Made by a program: the position numbers and the translations under genes
Shown: positions 1 to 9,812 of the stretch, one piece after another
Layout: every line of letters starts with the position of its first letter
Numbering within the stretch: the first letter of the stretch is position 1
Assembly (NCBI GenBank): GCA_030141605.1
Contig: JAQGDQ010001464.1
Location: forward strand, 1-39,764
Reading direction: 5' to 3'
Origin: Tubiluchus corallicola
Taxonomy: Eukaryota > Priapulida > Priapulimorpha > Priapulimorphida > Tubiluchidae
DNA length: 39,764 nucleotides
Notes under the pieces: generated by a model
The model's input: only the letters and a program-made list of their open reading frames with translations
Told to the model about the DNA's origin: nothing
Databases searched by the model: none

Positions 1-616
1 TTTGCTTAACTGAGTGCTAGCCATGTCTTTGCTTAACTGAGTGCTAGCCATGTCTTTGCTTAACTGAGTGCTAGCCATGTCTTTGCTAAACTGAATGCTA
101 GCCATGTCTTTGCTTAACTGAGTGCTAGCCATGTCTTTGCTTAACTGAGTGCTAGCCATGTCTTTGCTTAACTGAGTGCTAGCCATGTCTTTGCTTAACT
201 GAGTGCTAGCCATGTCTTTGCTTAACTGAGTGCTAGCCATGTCTTTGCTTAACTGAGTGCTAGCCAAGTCTTTGCTTAACTGAGTGCTAGCCATGTCTTT
301 GCTTAACTGAGTGCTAGCCATGTCTTTGCTTAACTGAGTGCTAGCCATGTCTTTGCTTAACTGAGTGCTAGCCATGTCTTTGCTTAACTGAGTGCTAGCC
401 AAGTCTTTGCTTAACTGAGTGCTAGCCATGTCTTTGCTTAACTGAGTGCTAGCCATGTCTTTGCTTAACTGAGTGCTAGCCATGTCTTTGCTTAACTGAG
501 TGCTAGCCACGTCTTTGCTTAACTGAGTGCTAGCCACGTCTTTGCTTAACTGAGTGCTAGCCATGTCTTTGCTTAACTGAGTGCTAGCCATGTCTTTGCT
601 TAACTGAGTGCTGGCT
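1..616. repeat. 27-bp minisatellite, truncated by left window edge
   Basis: About 23 nearly identical copies of a 27-bp unit that starts TTTGCTTAACTGAGTGCTAG. Variation is confined almost entirely to one position (CCATGTC, CCAAGTC or CCACGTC). The last copy decays into unique DNA at about 612-616. The array continues beyond position 1, so its full length is unknown. It lies downstream of the last visible anion-exchanger exon, so it is probably intronic to that gene. Confidence 0.97.
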
Positions 617-2044
617 ACCATTTTTATTCTCTGCTTAACATACATAATCTGGAATAGATTTTTTTTAAAAAGAAATCTTCATCACTGATTCCAATTAATG
701 TATTTCTATTTTAAAATAGATAAAATTAAAATTTTTAGAGTAACATGCGGACCGAGATGATGGCGATAATTGCAGCAGAAAAATCAAAGTTAAAAAGTTT
801 AACATAAATAGTTTGTAAACTTGTTTACATAGTACAAAATATAATATCACGACATAATTTCTGCATGCAATCAAACACATGAATATGTGTGCACATACAA
901 CATAAGCATGCATTTACCTACTCCTCATGTTCTAGCATAAACGGTTCAATGTGCAGGGCCTCAAGAGAATGAGAGAAACCCATGTCACTTATGAAAGAAA
1001 AGCAAATACCAAGTTAAAACCAAAAAATCCATTGAAATCATAATCGTAATACGTGATAACAATTAGATGAATAATTAATTAAATGGGATAACAAGTGAAC
1101 AGCATAGCAAATGGGATAACAAGTGAACAGCACAGCAAATGGGATAACAAGTGAACAGCACAACAAATGGGATAACAAGTGAACAGCACAGCAAATGGGA
1201 TAACAAGTGAACAGCACAGCTAATGGGATAACAAGTGAACAGCACAGCAAATTGCAATTTTCTTAATTAACACCCAACCATGAACTTTTAAATGTGTTAA
1301 TAAGAGAAAATTAATTACAGCTACGTAATTAGATATCACATTTTTTGGCATCAGTGATCAAATACAATATTTTTAAAAGAATTTCTGAAAACGAGAAAGA
1401 ACAAAAGCCAAGAAAAGTTAAATACAAAAGAAAAGATTTAAAATCTCTGAACAATGACCCTGCATTTACCACAGAAAAAACTCGCAAGTCAGATTATAAC
1501 TATAAATGTCAGAAATTAATAAACCATTGATGTAGGGAATTTCGCTAAGTATCTCGTTGGTCACGTGACCACGATCACTCACCTGTGCAGATCTGTTTCT
1601 ACCTGGGCAAGTGAGTTAGTTGGTAGACGTTAACAGGCTACTTTAAAAGTAGTTTTTCACAGTATGATACTTTGGTAAATACTAGATTTGCTTTATGGAG
1701 ACATACGATGTAAATAAATACATCATTTTGTATTAATTTGATTGAACTGATCACTTTGAACATTTTAGTTTATTGAATGACAATCTTATAAATTCGATAG
1801 AACGTCGTATAAATTAGTAAAATTACCAAATTAGGTTTACTTAATGTTTGTGTTTAGTAAAGTCCAGAACTACAGAATTTAATGCAAATTTGTAAAATAG
1901 CCTTTTTCATTTTTCATTTTTCAATAGAAACGATGTATAAAACACTACAATATTTTGTTGTAATATGGCAGACATTGATTGTAGTTGAAGTTAATTTCAA
2001 ATTATTAACCTAGAGGCTGATGAGATAAAGAAAAGAGGTACTGA
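617..2044. other. AT-rich intronic DNA with one small array
   Basis: Apart from the 28-bp array at 1081-1250, I see only AT-rich DNA without convincing exons. A short open frame at 1345-1530 is lysine-rich and has no recognisable family or splice context. The region probably lies in the large intron after the anion-exchanger exon at 2930-2998. Confidence 0.5.
1081..1250. repeat. 28-bp minisatellite, 6 copies
   Basis: Six tandem copies of a 28-bp unit beginning AAATGGGATAACAAGTGAAC. Copies differ at only a few bases (AGCATAGC, AGCACAGC, AGCACAAC, AGCACAGCT). The minus strand is open in two frames, but only because the short unit lacks stops there. I do not regard it as coding. Confidence 0.95.
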
Positions 2045-2445
2045 AAATCTGTGAGCCAGTCGAGACCAGTTCACGCAAAAGTGCTTTTACTTATAGACTT
2101 AGGAATGCATTACGATCAATTTGCAAATCTGTGATCCAGTCGAGACCAGTTCACGCTAAAGTGCTTTTGCTTATAGACTTATGAATGCATTACGATCAAT
2201 TTGCAAATCTGTGACCCAGTCGAGACTAGTTCATGCACAAGTGCTTTTACTTATAGACTTATGAATGCATTACGATCAATTTGCAAATCTGTGACCCAGT
2301 CGAGACCAGTTCACGCAAAAGTGCTTTTACTTATAGACTTATGAATGCATTATGATCAATTTGCAAATCTGTGACCCAGTCGAGACCAGTTCATGCACAA
2401 GTGCTTTTACTTATAGACTTATGAATGCATTATGATCAATTTGCA
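2045..2445. repeat. 80-bp tandem repeat, 5 copies
   Basis: Five copies at exactly 80-bp spacing (AAATCTGTGA starts at 2045, 2125, 2205, 2285 and 2365). Differences between copies are single-base changes such as CACGCAAAAG versus CATGCACAAG. Each copy ends with GATCAATTTGC. It lies about 485 bp downstream, in transcription order, of the anion-exchanger exon at 2930-2998. Confidence 0.95.
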
Positions 2446-2929
2446 AACAACAACAGGCCTCTATAAAATACGTTAAGGTCGTAAATGAAGCTGCTGTTCA
2501 TGTTATTGTTGTAATTAAGACTGCAGTCATTCTTATACCTACCATCAGCAACAGCTGATTTTTTTTGCTTAACATAAAAACTTAATTAACTCGTTTTCTT
2601 ACTCTGATGAACGAAAATTTATGCAAAAATTAGACGTCCTACTGAAACTGTCGTGTGAACCTACGATATTTTGGCAAAATTGTAACTTTTATCAGCAAAA
2701 GTTGAAGTGGAAACAAAAAAGAGGTGACAAAAACGAGAAAAGTAAGATGATAAAAACTTAAAAGGGAAAGAAAAGAGCCAGAACGGTAGGAATGCAGGAA
2801 AATCAAATGCTATAAGAGGGGGAAAATACGGGAAAGCAATTAAACAGGATTAACAATTATTACTTACGGATACTGCAGGGACGGAAACTGGGAATTTTCC
2901 CAATTACACTGTAGAGCAAAAATACTTAC

Positions 2930-2998
2930 GTTTTATCCATGGTAGCCAAGTTCTTAAATGATAAATTTCTGCGGATGAAACCTGTATCACCAGCATGC
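2930..2998 (-). CDS. SLC4A2-like: SLC4 anion exchanger, exon 11 (last in window)
   Basis: 69-nt internal exon. The acceptor is TTTACAG|GCATG on the minus strand and the donor is AAAAC|GTAAGTATT, a near-perfect 5' splice site. It enters in phase 2, completing the arginine codon started by the upstream exon, and leaves in phase 2. It encodes residues 488-510 of the reconstructed protein, HAGDTGFIRRNLSFKNLATM followed by DK. In AE2 the corresponding position, after the LLLKHSH motif, is likewise a short FPRN-type segment. The following exons, including all membrane spans, are outside the window. Confidence 0.8.
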
Positions 2999-3740
2999 CT
3001 GTAAAGGTAAGCATAATCAATGTTAATGTTACATTAGAAATGTTACTGCGTATTGAAAGATTGTTTTACAAAGGTAATGTGTCACTCCATAAACTCACCA
3101 TTTTCAACAAAAAGCAGAATGATGAGCTGTTATTTAGATGAATATAGATGTGAATTTTCTACCAGCAGTGCAAACATTCCAAAATAATGTCAGTGTTTTG
3201 GATATAAGCACGTGGTGCCTCCTTGTGTTTGTTTTTTGCAAATTTAGGCTGTTGATAGATAGGTGAGCTAGAATAGGCCATTGGCCTCATTTTACAGACA
3301 GGAAAGAAGTCATTCTTGTTCAGTACGTCGTGTCGTTTTATAACAAAATTTTGTCAGTCGACTTCTCTTTAGCAAGTTAGTAAGATGCGGCAAAGTTTGA
3401 TTTCTTCATATTTCATAATATTATTATACATTTTCATTATAGCAGTTAATTATCCTTTTGACATTGGATTAGCAGAAAATGTTTTTATTTGCTTCAGATA
3501 AAACGAAGTCGACTTGCTCATAATATGTCAGTCAGTCAGTCAGTCAGTCAAATATGTCATGATGTGATAGTGATTTTGGGATGAGACGATGATTGCTCAT
3601 TTTGGACAATAAAAAATCATAAATTACATCTAAAAGACTGTTGGACTTGTATTTAGTGCATGTCGCGCGCAATCAGTATCGTCCTGGTTACTTGTTACTA
3701 TTATGGTAATAGCTTCAAAAAAATAAACGAAATAAATTAC
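2999..3740. other. Intron between anion-exchanger exons 10 and 11
   Basis: AT-rich intron. It contains a dispersed repeat copy at 3203-3325 (second copy at 9813-9947) and a (GTCA)n microsatellite at about 3529-3550. I see no other gene. Confidence 0.7.
3203..3325 (+). repeat. Dispersed repeat, copy 1 (partner at 9813-9947)
   Basis: Runs from TATAAGCACGTGGTGCCTCC to TCATTCTTGTTCAGTA. It is about 90% identical to 9813-9947, in the same orientation, with two small indels. Both copies lie in introns of the anion-exchanger gene. The family is not recognised; no terminal inverted repeats or tail are obvious. Confidence 0.9.
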
Positions 3741-3876
3741 CTGTGCCGTAGTAATAGAATACGGAGAACTGCCCCTTCATCTTCTTGTTTTATCTGATCA
3801 TTTACGATCAACTTTTGAACAACGCGATTGGCTAGTTCGCTTAAATCCTTTATGTCCAAATCTAACATTATGGTTC
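3741..3876 (-). CDS. SLC4A2-like: SLC4 anion exchanger, exon 10
   Basis: 136-nt internal exon, acceptor TTATTACAG|GAACC, donor CGGCACAG|GTAATTT, phase 1 in and phase 2 out. It encodes residues 443-487, including TIMLDLDIKDLSELANRVVQ and VNDQIKQEDEGAVLRILLRH. This continues the conserved SLC4 cytoplasmic domain: AE2 has a VLLDLDQ...VISDQIKAED...LRALLLKH order at the same place. Phase and homology both connect it to the exon at 6550-6730. Confidence 0.93.
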
Positions 3877-5089
3877 CTGTAATAACAGAACACAGTACAA
3901 GTTTGGCTGTTTAAAGTGTTTTTAAAAATTAGCAAAATGAGTTTAAAAGTCAAATTTAACATAGAAACAAGTTTTCTTTAATTAAAAGAACTAACACAAC
4001 TGAAAATTTCAACTAATTTTACTAAATTTCATGGATTCCTTCCTAATGAAATCCCTATTTTTTCCCAAAAATATTTTGCTCGGTTTTGTTCGCAGGCTAA
4101 ACAAATGTGCTAGGAATGGTTTCCTTGGAAACCACATTGTTGCTGTGATGCTAAACAATGCTACACAAGGTAACAAGCAAACACAAACGCTGCTGCCATC
4201 TAACGAGTAAAACACACACAAAATCAAGTTTCAAACTTTGTTGAGAAATGATACTTTCACATCCAATTTGCTCTTATACAAACGGACAAGAAAAACTTAA
4301 AACCATCAGAAAATGTTAGACTTTTCTTTCTGTTTTTATGTAAAATTGAAACTTCATAAAATATGCTGTACTTGCCCTTTAAAATCAAAAAAATTAGAAA
4401 GTAATGAGTCCAAACGCTGGAAAAATTACACTAATATTGTCCTTTAGTATTTTAACTTGTTAAGAACATCGAATGTTTTTTATTTGTCATCACTAAAGAT
4501 CTGTAACTATGCAATTTTTATTTTTAAAGATGGTAAACACAATATTATGTTACATTACATTACTGCATTTATTTTTCCTATTATAAATCAGTTTTAGCTT
4601 GTGAGTTTCTCTTTGAATATATTTTAATAGTCAATCAGACACACGTTAGTAATTAGTAATACTCAATTTAAGTGAGCAGTACATGAACAAGTTGTACTTG
4701 TGTGTTGTGCAGTACATTTAGTACACTGTACATGTAATTATGAACAGTACTATCATTGTTAAACTAATTGTTATGTATTAGTAAGTCCTCACTTAATGAC
4801 TCGCCGTTTAGCGGCATTTCATTTTAACGACACTGAACATTTGACATCTTTTTTCACTTGACAGACAAGCGTTTCATTTGAACGAAGATTTTTCTTTATT
4901 TTTCTCAAAGCCTATTCTTATTTATCAACGGCATTTTTGCCTAGTTTCAAACATTAAAACAACACATATTGCATGATTCTGTTCTGAAAATCAGTTAGTA
5001 ATTACAACAGTACAATTACTATAGTGTCTCTGCTTCCCGACTGAATACTAAATGCTATTCGTTCATATCAAGTGAGATCTACCTGCGGT

Positions 5090-5184
5090 CAGGGCCTATT
5101 TCAAGGGGGGGAAGTGGGGATACTTCCCCGGGGCCTCACCCTCCAGGGTGTAACTTTTTTTTTTGCTTTATGTGAACATACTGC

Positions 5185-5254
<70 letters not shown>

Positions 5255-5519
5255 TCTCTCTCCCTCCTCCCTCTCCCTCCTCGTCATGTTTGCTAGTATT
5301 GACAAGTATTAAGGACTGGTCTTGAGAATAAAGCAGTTTTTCTTTCAATTGTTCTTTCCTCTAACAACTGTATAACTCCAAATTTTCTCTTCGAAAATAC
5401 TTCTCCGGCATTCTAGCAGTTCAAAAATTTTCTGGGCGCCAACCATGGTAGCGCCCCCCCCCCCATGGGGCTTCATACGCCCCACTTCCCCGGGCCTCGC
5501 CTAGGCTGAAATTGGCCCT
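5090..5519. mobile_element. GC-rich hAT-like non-autonomous element, nested
   Basis: Left end CAGGGCCTATTTCAAGG and right end (inverted) AAGGGCCAATTTCAG form short terminal repeats. Just inside them, the GGGGAAGTGGGG / CCCCACTTCCCC blocks are also inverted. CAGGGCC ends are typical of hAT non-autonomous elements. The interior holds a long (TC)n tract at about 5187-5269 and a C-run near 5454. I do not see a clear 8-bp target-site duplication, so the boundaries are approximate. Confidence 0.5.
5187..5269. repeat. (TC)n microsatellite
   Basis: Nearly pure TC dinucleotide tract of about 80 bp followed by CCTCCCTC-type imperfect repeats. It lies inside the hAT-like element. Flanking open frames that translate as Ser-Leu or Arg-Glu runs are artefacts of the dinucleotide. 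Confidence 0.97.
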
Positions 5520-5918
5520 TATATGCTTCAGATTCATACGCACCTGTGCGCAAACTTTATGAGAAACAATTTTGCCTGCAACCTGTTGCTATAGCAACCA
5601 GACTAAATATCACGATGAAATTGTTCCAGTCAGCCCAGAACTTGGATTTGACTGTGCAATGTTTATTGTTTAAAAGCTGCCTAGGCTTCAATGTTAATGG
5701 AAGACAAGCTGCTAGCTAGGTATTGGTAAGAAATGAAACCATACAAATATGAATAAAACTCATAAAACATTTAATTTAATTTATATGATTTAAGAAGCAG
5801 TATTTTTTGCCTCTGGAACATATCACAATTCTTTTACATTACTTTCTATGGAAGTCTTGGTTTCGCTTAACTTCGCATTTTGCTGGAATGTATTAGCGTC
5901 ATTAAGCGAAAGCTTACT

Positions 5919-6549
5919 CTATGTATATATACTCCATAGTTGATGTCACTATGAATGAATCTAAAATCTAATAGGTAACTGTGACCTGAGCCAGGTTATG
6001 TAACTAGTTCCTACTGTTATAATTCTACCATTAATTATTTTCAATTTTTATAAAAGAAGTTTAGTTAAACTGTTTAACGGCATAACGACAGAAGCCAACC
6101 TGTTCTGAAATCAGATTTCACCTGTACATCCAATGATACTGTTTATGCATTACTACTATATCACGTGATTGAAGCCACATAGACGAAATTTTGGCTGTTC
6201 AGTTCGCCCAGGTATTCCGCTTTAAGTTGTCGAGTTAAGCGGACGTTCACATGTCGTAAAATGATGGTTTAGTAGTAACGGTGCTTGCTTGTACAAAAGC
6301 GATCTGTCTACCTGGTTACGACAGAGACGATAGTTACCTTCTAGCGATGATACTTACCTATTGCTGATTATATTTTCCTGACGCTGATGACACATAATGT
6401 ATTAAGGATTGTACTTACCAGTTGTCGATGATATCTGCTGTTTTATTCTTTACCTAAGGGTTACACTTAAGTCACGAACCACCTATTTGCAATAACGAAA
6501 CTTAGACTACATCGTCACAGTAACTTATATAATTAAATAAGCATTTTAC
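5919..6549. other. Intron between anion-exchanger exons 9 and 10, right part
   Basis: AT-rich with no exon visible. A short stretch at about 6205-6260 (CGCTTTAAG...GTTAAGCGGAC) resembles ends of pogo/Tigger-like elements but lacks a partner that I can find. Confidence 0.5.
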
Positions 6550-6730
6550 CCTTTTCTATGCATTTACGCAACTCAAGCAGGCTGTGGAACGACAAAGACG
6601 CAACGTGAGGTTTGCCCCATCTGTCGGAACCCTCTTGTACGTTCTCTTCAAACTTAATCCAACGGGCCGTTTCTTTCCATAACTGTTCTTGATTTGGACC
6701 AACTATCAATTCATCCAGTTCAACAAAGAC
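6550..6730 (-). CDS. SLC4A2-like: SLC4 anion exchanger, exon 9 (conserved cytoplasmic core)
   Basis: 181-nt exon, acceptor CATTTTGCAG|GTCTTTG, donor GAAAAGG|GTAAAATG, phase 0 in and phase 1 out; residues 383-442. This is the diagnostic exon. It contains [20 protein letters not shown], then [20 protein letters not shown] and [20 protein letters not shown]. The VFVEL(D/N)[12 protein letters not shown] and [12 protein letters not shown] motifs open the conserved Band 3 cytoplasmic domain of SLC4 transporters. The wording ([16 protein letters not shown] in vertebrate AE2/AE3) fits chloride/bicarbonate exchangers better than sodium-bicarbonate cotransporters, which read KPYVATLSLHSLFELR. The encoded protein would exchange chloride for bicarbonate across the plasma membrane and set cell pH. 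Confidence 0.96.
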
Positions 6731-6854
6731 CTGCAAAATGTTTCGTGACACGTAAATACCGCAATAGAATTTGTTGCACAACACATTTTAGCTAACAGTT
6801 AACTGACGATTTACCAGCCACCTCACAACAACAGTTCATGTTAATTATTCATTT

Positions 6855-7496
6855 ATTATAAAGCACAATAGTGTTGTGGCATAAGAACCAAGAGTCATAA
6901 TTATAAAGCACAATAGTATTGTGGCATAAGAACCAAAAGTCATAATTATAAAGCACAATAGTGTTGTGGCATAAGAACCAAGAGTCATAATTATAAAGCA
7001 CAATAGTGTTGTGGCATAAGAACCAAACGTCATAATTATAAAGCACAATAGTGTTGTGGCATAAGAACCAACAGTCATAATTATAAAGCACAATAGTGTT
7101 GTGGCATAAGAACCAACAGTCATAATTATAAAGCACAATAGTATTGTGGCATAAGAACCAAGTCATAATTATAAAGCACAATAGTTTGTGGCATAAGAAC
7201 CAATTTTGTGTTTGTGGTGACGTCATAATTATAAAGCACAATAGTGTTGTGGCATAAGAACCAAACGTCATAATTATAAAGCACAATAGTGTTGTGGCAT
7301 AAGAACCAAGAGTCATAATTATAAAGCACAATAGTATTGTGGCATAAGAACCAAACGTCATAATTATAAAGCACAATAGTGTTGTGGCATAAGAACCAAG
7401 AGTCATAATTATAAAGCACAATAGTATTGTGGCATAAGAACCAAGAGTCATAATTATAAAGCACAATAGTATTGTGGCATAAGAACCAAAAGTCAT
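6855..7496. repeat. 45-bp minisatellite, about 14 copies
   Basis: Unit starts ATAATTATAAAGCACAATAG and continues TGTTGTGGCATAAGAACCAA plus a variable pentamer (GAGTC, AAGTC, ACGTC or CAGTC). An irregular stretch at about 7160-7225 breaks the register. The array lies in the intron upstream of the exon at 6550-6730, starting 124 bp from its acceptor. Because 45 is a multiple of three, two minus frames stay open as 15-residue repeats. I do not consider them coding. Confidence 0.96.
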
Positions 7497-7721
7497 GCAG
7501 CTTGCCAGAGATGAATAAGTAACTATTGATATACAAGGAACAATTACAAAAACTTAAAATGTTCTATTTCATTTATCTACAATGTTAAAATAACATCACT
7601 GCTACCAATAATCGTCATCAATTCAACATAATCAAAGTCATCATCCTCGTTGTCACCAGGGACGGTGGCGTCAGTATCGTTGTCATCGTCACTAACACAC
7701 AGGTACAAATCTACAACATAC
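7497..7721. other. Short unique intron segment
   Basis: Unique intronic DNA between the 45-bp array and exon 8. It contains a TCATC/TCGTC-rich tract (about 7607-7690), a degenerate microsatellite. No further feature is visible. Confidence 0.5.
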
Positions 7722-7906
7722 CTCATGTGGAGTATGGTCATACTTGGTTTTCTTATACACTGGCAAATCTTTTCTCAACTTTTCGTCAGAAACATCCTGA
7801 GGCGTGCTCTTTAAATCAGGAACTGAAGCGTGTATAAATGAAGTCGTGGAAGTTTTACCTAAAAATTTGTGCCTCGCTATTCCAGGCACACTTTCATACC
7901 TGTGAC
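7722..7906 (-). CDS. SLC4A2-like: SLC4 anion exchanger, exon 8
   Basis: 185-nt exon, acceptor ATATTTTTCAG|GTCACAGG, donor CCACATGAG|GTATGTTG, phase 1 in and phase 0 out; residues 321-382. It begins SHRYESVPGIARHKFLGKTS and ends YDHTPHE, followed directly by VFVELDEL of the next exon. Vertebrate AE2 has a matching order (SHRFEDVPGVRRHL, then PHEVFVEL), so this exon argues for the AE2/AE3 branch. The first 22 bases of the exon, together with its splice acceptor, are the founder sequence of the 38-bp array that fills the adjacent intron. The exon also carries an internal CACAG|GTATGA, a potential 5' splice site only 7 nt after its start. Confidence 0.93.
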
Positions 7907-9153
7907 CTGAAAAATATGAATAGGTACACTTTCATACCTGTGACCTGAAAAATATGAACAGGTACACTTTCATACCTGTGACTTGAAAAATATGAACAGG
8001 TACACTTTCATACCTGTGACCTGAAAAATATGAACAGGTACACTTTCATACCTGTGACCTGAAAAATATGAACAGGTACACTTTCATACCTGTGACTTGA
8101 AAAATATGAACAGGTACACTTTCATACCTGTGACCTGAAAAATATGAACAGGTACACTTTCATACCTGTGACCTGAAAAATATGAATAGGTACACTTTCA
8201 TACCTGTGACTTGAAAAATATGAACAGGTACACTTTCATACCTGTGACTTGAAAAATACGAACAGGTACACTTTCATACCTGTGACTTGAAAAATACGAA
8301 CAGGTACACTTTCATACCTGTGACCTGAAAAATATGAACAGGTACACTTTCATACCTGTGACTTGAAAAATATGAACAGGTACACTTTCATACCTGTGAC
8401 TTGAAAAATACGAACAGGTACACTTTCATACCTGTGACTTGAAAAATACGAACAGGTACACTTTCATACCTGTGAGCTGAAAAATATGAACAGGTACAAT
8501 TTCATACCTGTGACTTGAAAAATATGAACAGGTACACTTTCATACCTGTGACTTGAAAAATATGAACAGGTACACTTTCATACCTGTGAGCTGAAAAATA
8601 TGAACAGGTACACTTTCATACCTGTGACTTGAAAAATATGAACAGGTACACTTTCACACCTGTGACTTGAAAAATATGAACAGGTACACTTTCATACCTG
8701 TGACCTGAAAAATATGAACAGGTACACTTTCATACCTGTGACCTGAAAAATATGAACAGGTACACTTTCACACCTGTGACTTGAAAAATATGAACAGGCA
8801 CACTTTCATACCTGTGACTGAAAAATATGAACAGGTACACTTTCATACCTGTGACCTGAAAAATATGAACAGGTACATTTTTGTGTGTTGGGTTTTTGTG
8901 TTGTTGGGTTTTTTTGTGTTGGGTTTGGGTTTTTACCTGTGACTTGAAAAATATGAACAGGTACACTTTCATACCTGTGACTTGAAAAATATGAACAGGT
9001 ACACTTTCATACCTGTGACCTGAAAAATATGAACAGGTACACTTTCACACCTGTGACTTGAAAAATATGAACAGGTACACTTTCATACCTGTGACCTGAA
9101 AAATATGAACAGGTACACTTTCATACCTATGACTTGAAAAATATGAACAGGTA
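7907..9153. repeat. 38-bp splice-junction minisatellite, about 32 copies
   Basis: Tandem 38-bp units that fill almost the whole intron between exons 8 and 7. Read on the transcribed minus strand, each unit is TTCATATTTTTCAG|GTCACA then GGTATGAAAGTGTACCTG. This is the acceptor plus first bases of exon 8, whose own copy diverges only after GAAAGTGT. Units fall into classes at the junction (CAGGTCAC, CAAGTCAC, CAGCTCAC). A T/G-rich interruption lies at about 8878-8934. There are only about 18 bp of unique DNA between the array and the donor of exon 7. Confidence 0.97.
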
Positions 9154-9172
9154 AAGCATGATTCACACTTAC

Positions 9173-9324
9173 TCTCAAAGTCACTCGCATCATCAAACTC
9201 GTACTCGGAGTCTGCGTGTAAACTCGACTTTGACGGTCGTGACCTCACGATGACCTCAGTTCCCTTTCTTCTGCGTTTCTCCAATTCATCGTCCCGGCGA
9301 TGGTGATGATGATGATGGCGACGA
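9173..9324 (-). CDS. SLC4A2-like: SLC4 anion exchanger, exon 7
   Basis: 152-nt exon, acceptor CTTACTTTCTCAG|TCGTCG, donor TTTGAGA|GTAAGTG, phase 2 in and phase 1 out; residues 270-320. It starts with a histidine run, RRHHHHHHRRDDELEKRRRK, then GTEVIVRSRPSKSS and an acidic stretch EYEFDDASDFE. Histidine-rich and basic clusters in the variable N-terminal region are also seen in vertebrate AE2/AE3. The phase fits the neighbours exactly. Confidence 0.88.
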
Positions 9325-9436
9325 CTGAGAAAGTAAGGTAAGAATAAAGACAATCAAACAGCAGATAATGAAATCCCACTGAATTTCATTAGTACATAAA
9401 TCTACAAGGCGTTTTAGTGTTCTACCATAACACCAG

Positions 9437-9490
9437 CAGGGCCGGCCTTAGGTAATTGGAGGCCCTAGGCGAAGTGAATTTGGTGGCCCC
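9437..9490 (+). mobile_element. hAT-like element end
   Basis: CAGGGCCGGCCTTAGGTAAT followed by GGAGGCCCTAGGCGAAGTG is the characteristic end of a large group of hAT non-autonomous elements. The opposite end is not evident within the next kilobase, so the copy may be truncated. The true right boundary is unknown. Confidence 0.45.
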
Positions 9491-9696
9491 AAATGAAATA
9501 GAAAAATAAAAAATAAATACGAAAAAAATAAAATTACGCAATTTATTAAAAACTACCTGTATTTATATCTAAATCAACAAATAACTGAAATTTATACAAA
9601 CATATTCGGGCAGATGTCATAAACCTTCAACAAAAATCAACTTTTCGTGCTTTGATGGCAGCAAAGACTGCAATAAATTGTGAATAATCCAGAGAC

Positions 9697-9699
<3 letters not shown>

Positions 9700-9756
<57 letters not shown>

Positions 9757-9758
9757 AG

Positions 9759-9791
<33 letters not shown>
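9700..9791. repeat. (GA)n microsatellite
   Basis: About 92 bp of GA dinucleotide with two single-base interruptions. It lies between the hAT-like end and the dispersed repeat. Overlapping Ser-Leu open frames are artefacts. Confidence 0.97.
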
Positions 9792-9793
<2 letters not shown>

Positions 9794-9812
9794 TCTTGTA
9801 TATTGTTTTGGG

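Larger units (their letters stand above)
4780..5918. mobile_element. Degenerate pogo/Tigger-like DNA transposon with nested insert
   Basis: Imperfect terminal inverted repeats: 4780-4800 (AGTAAGTCCTCACTTAATGA) and, inverted, 5898-5918 (AGTAAGCTTTCGCTTAATGA). A weaker match continues inward (TAGCGGCATTTCATTTTAAC against CAGCAAAATGCGAAGTTAAG). The end sequence resembles non-autonomous pogo/Tigger-type elements. No transposase frame is present. A second, GC-rich element (about 5090-5519) lies inside it. The family assignment is inferred from end sequence only. Confidence 0.55.

Noticed and set aside
1-616. CRISPR-like regular repeats
   Set aside because: Units are contiguous without unique spacers and the DNA is plainly eukaryotic, so this is a minisatellite. 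The same applies to all other arrays in the window.
1345-1530. Lysine-rich 61-residue frame
   Set aside because: A-rich DNA readily gives Lys/Asn frames. No acceptor/donor pair in phase with any neighbour was found.
5072-5348. Frames with Ser-Leu or Arg-Glu runs
   Set aside because: Translation of a (TC)n microsatellite inside a transposon.
7607-7690. Possible regulatory TCATC repeats
   Set aside because: A degenerate trinucleotide-rich tract (TCATCATCCTCGTTGTC type) with no specific motif.
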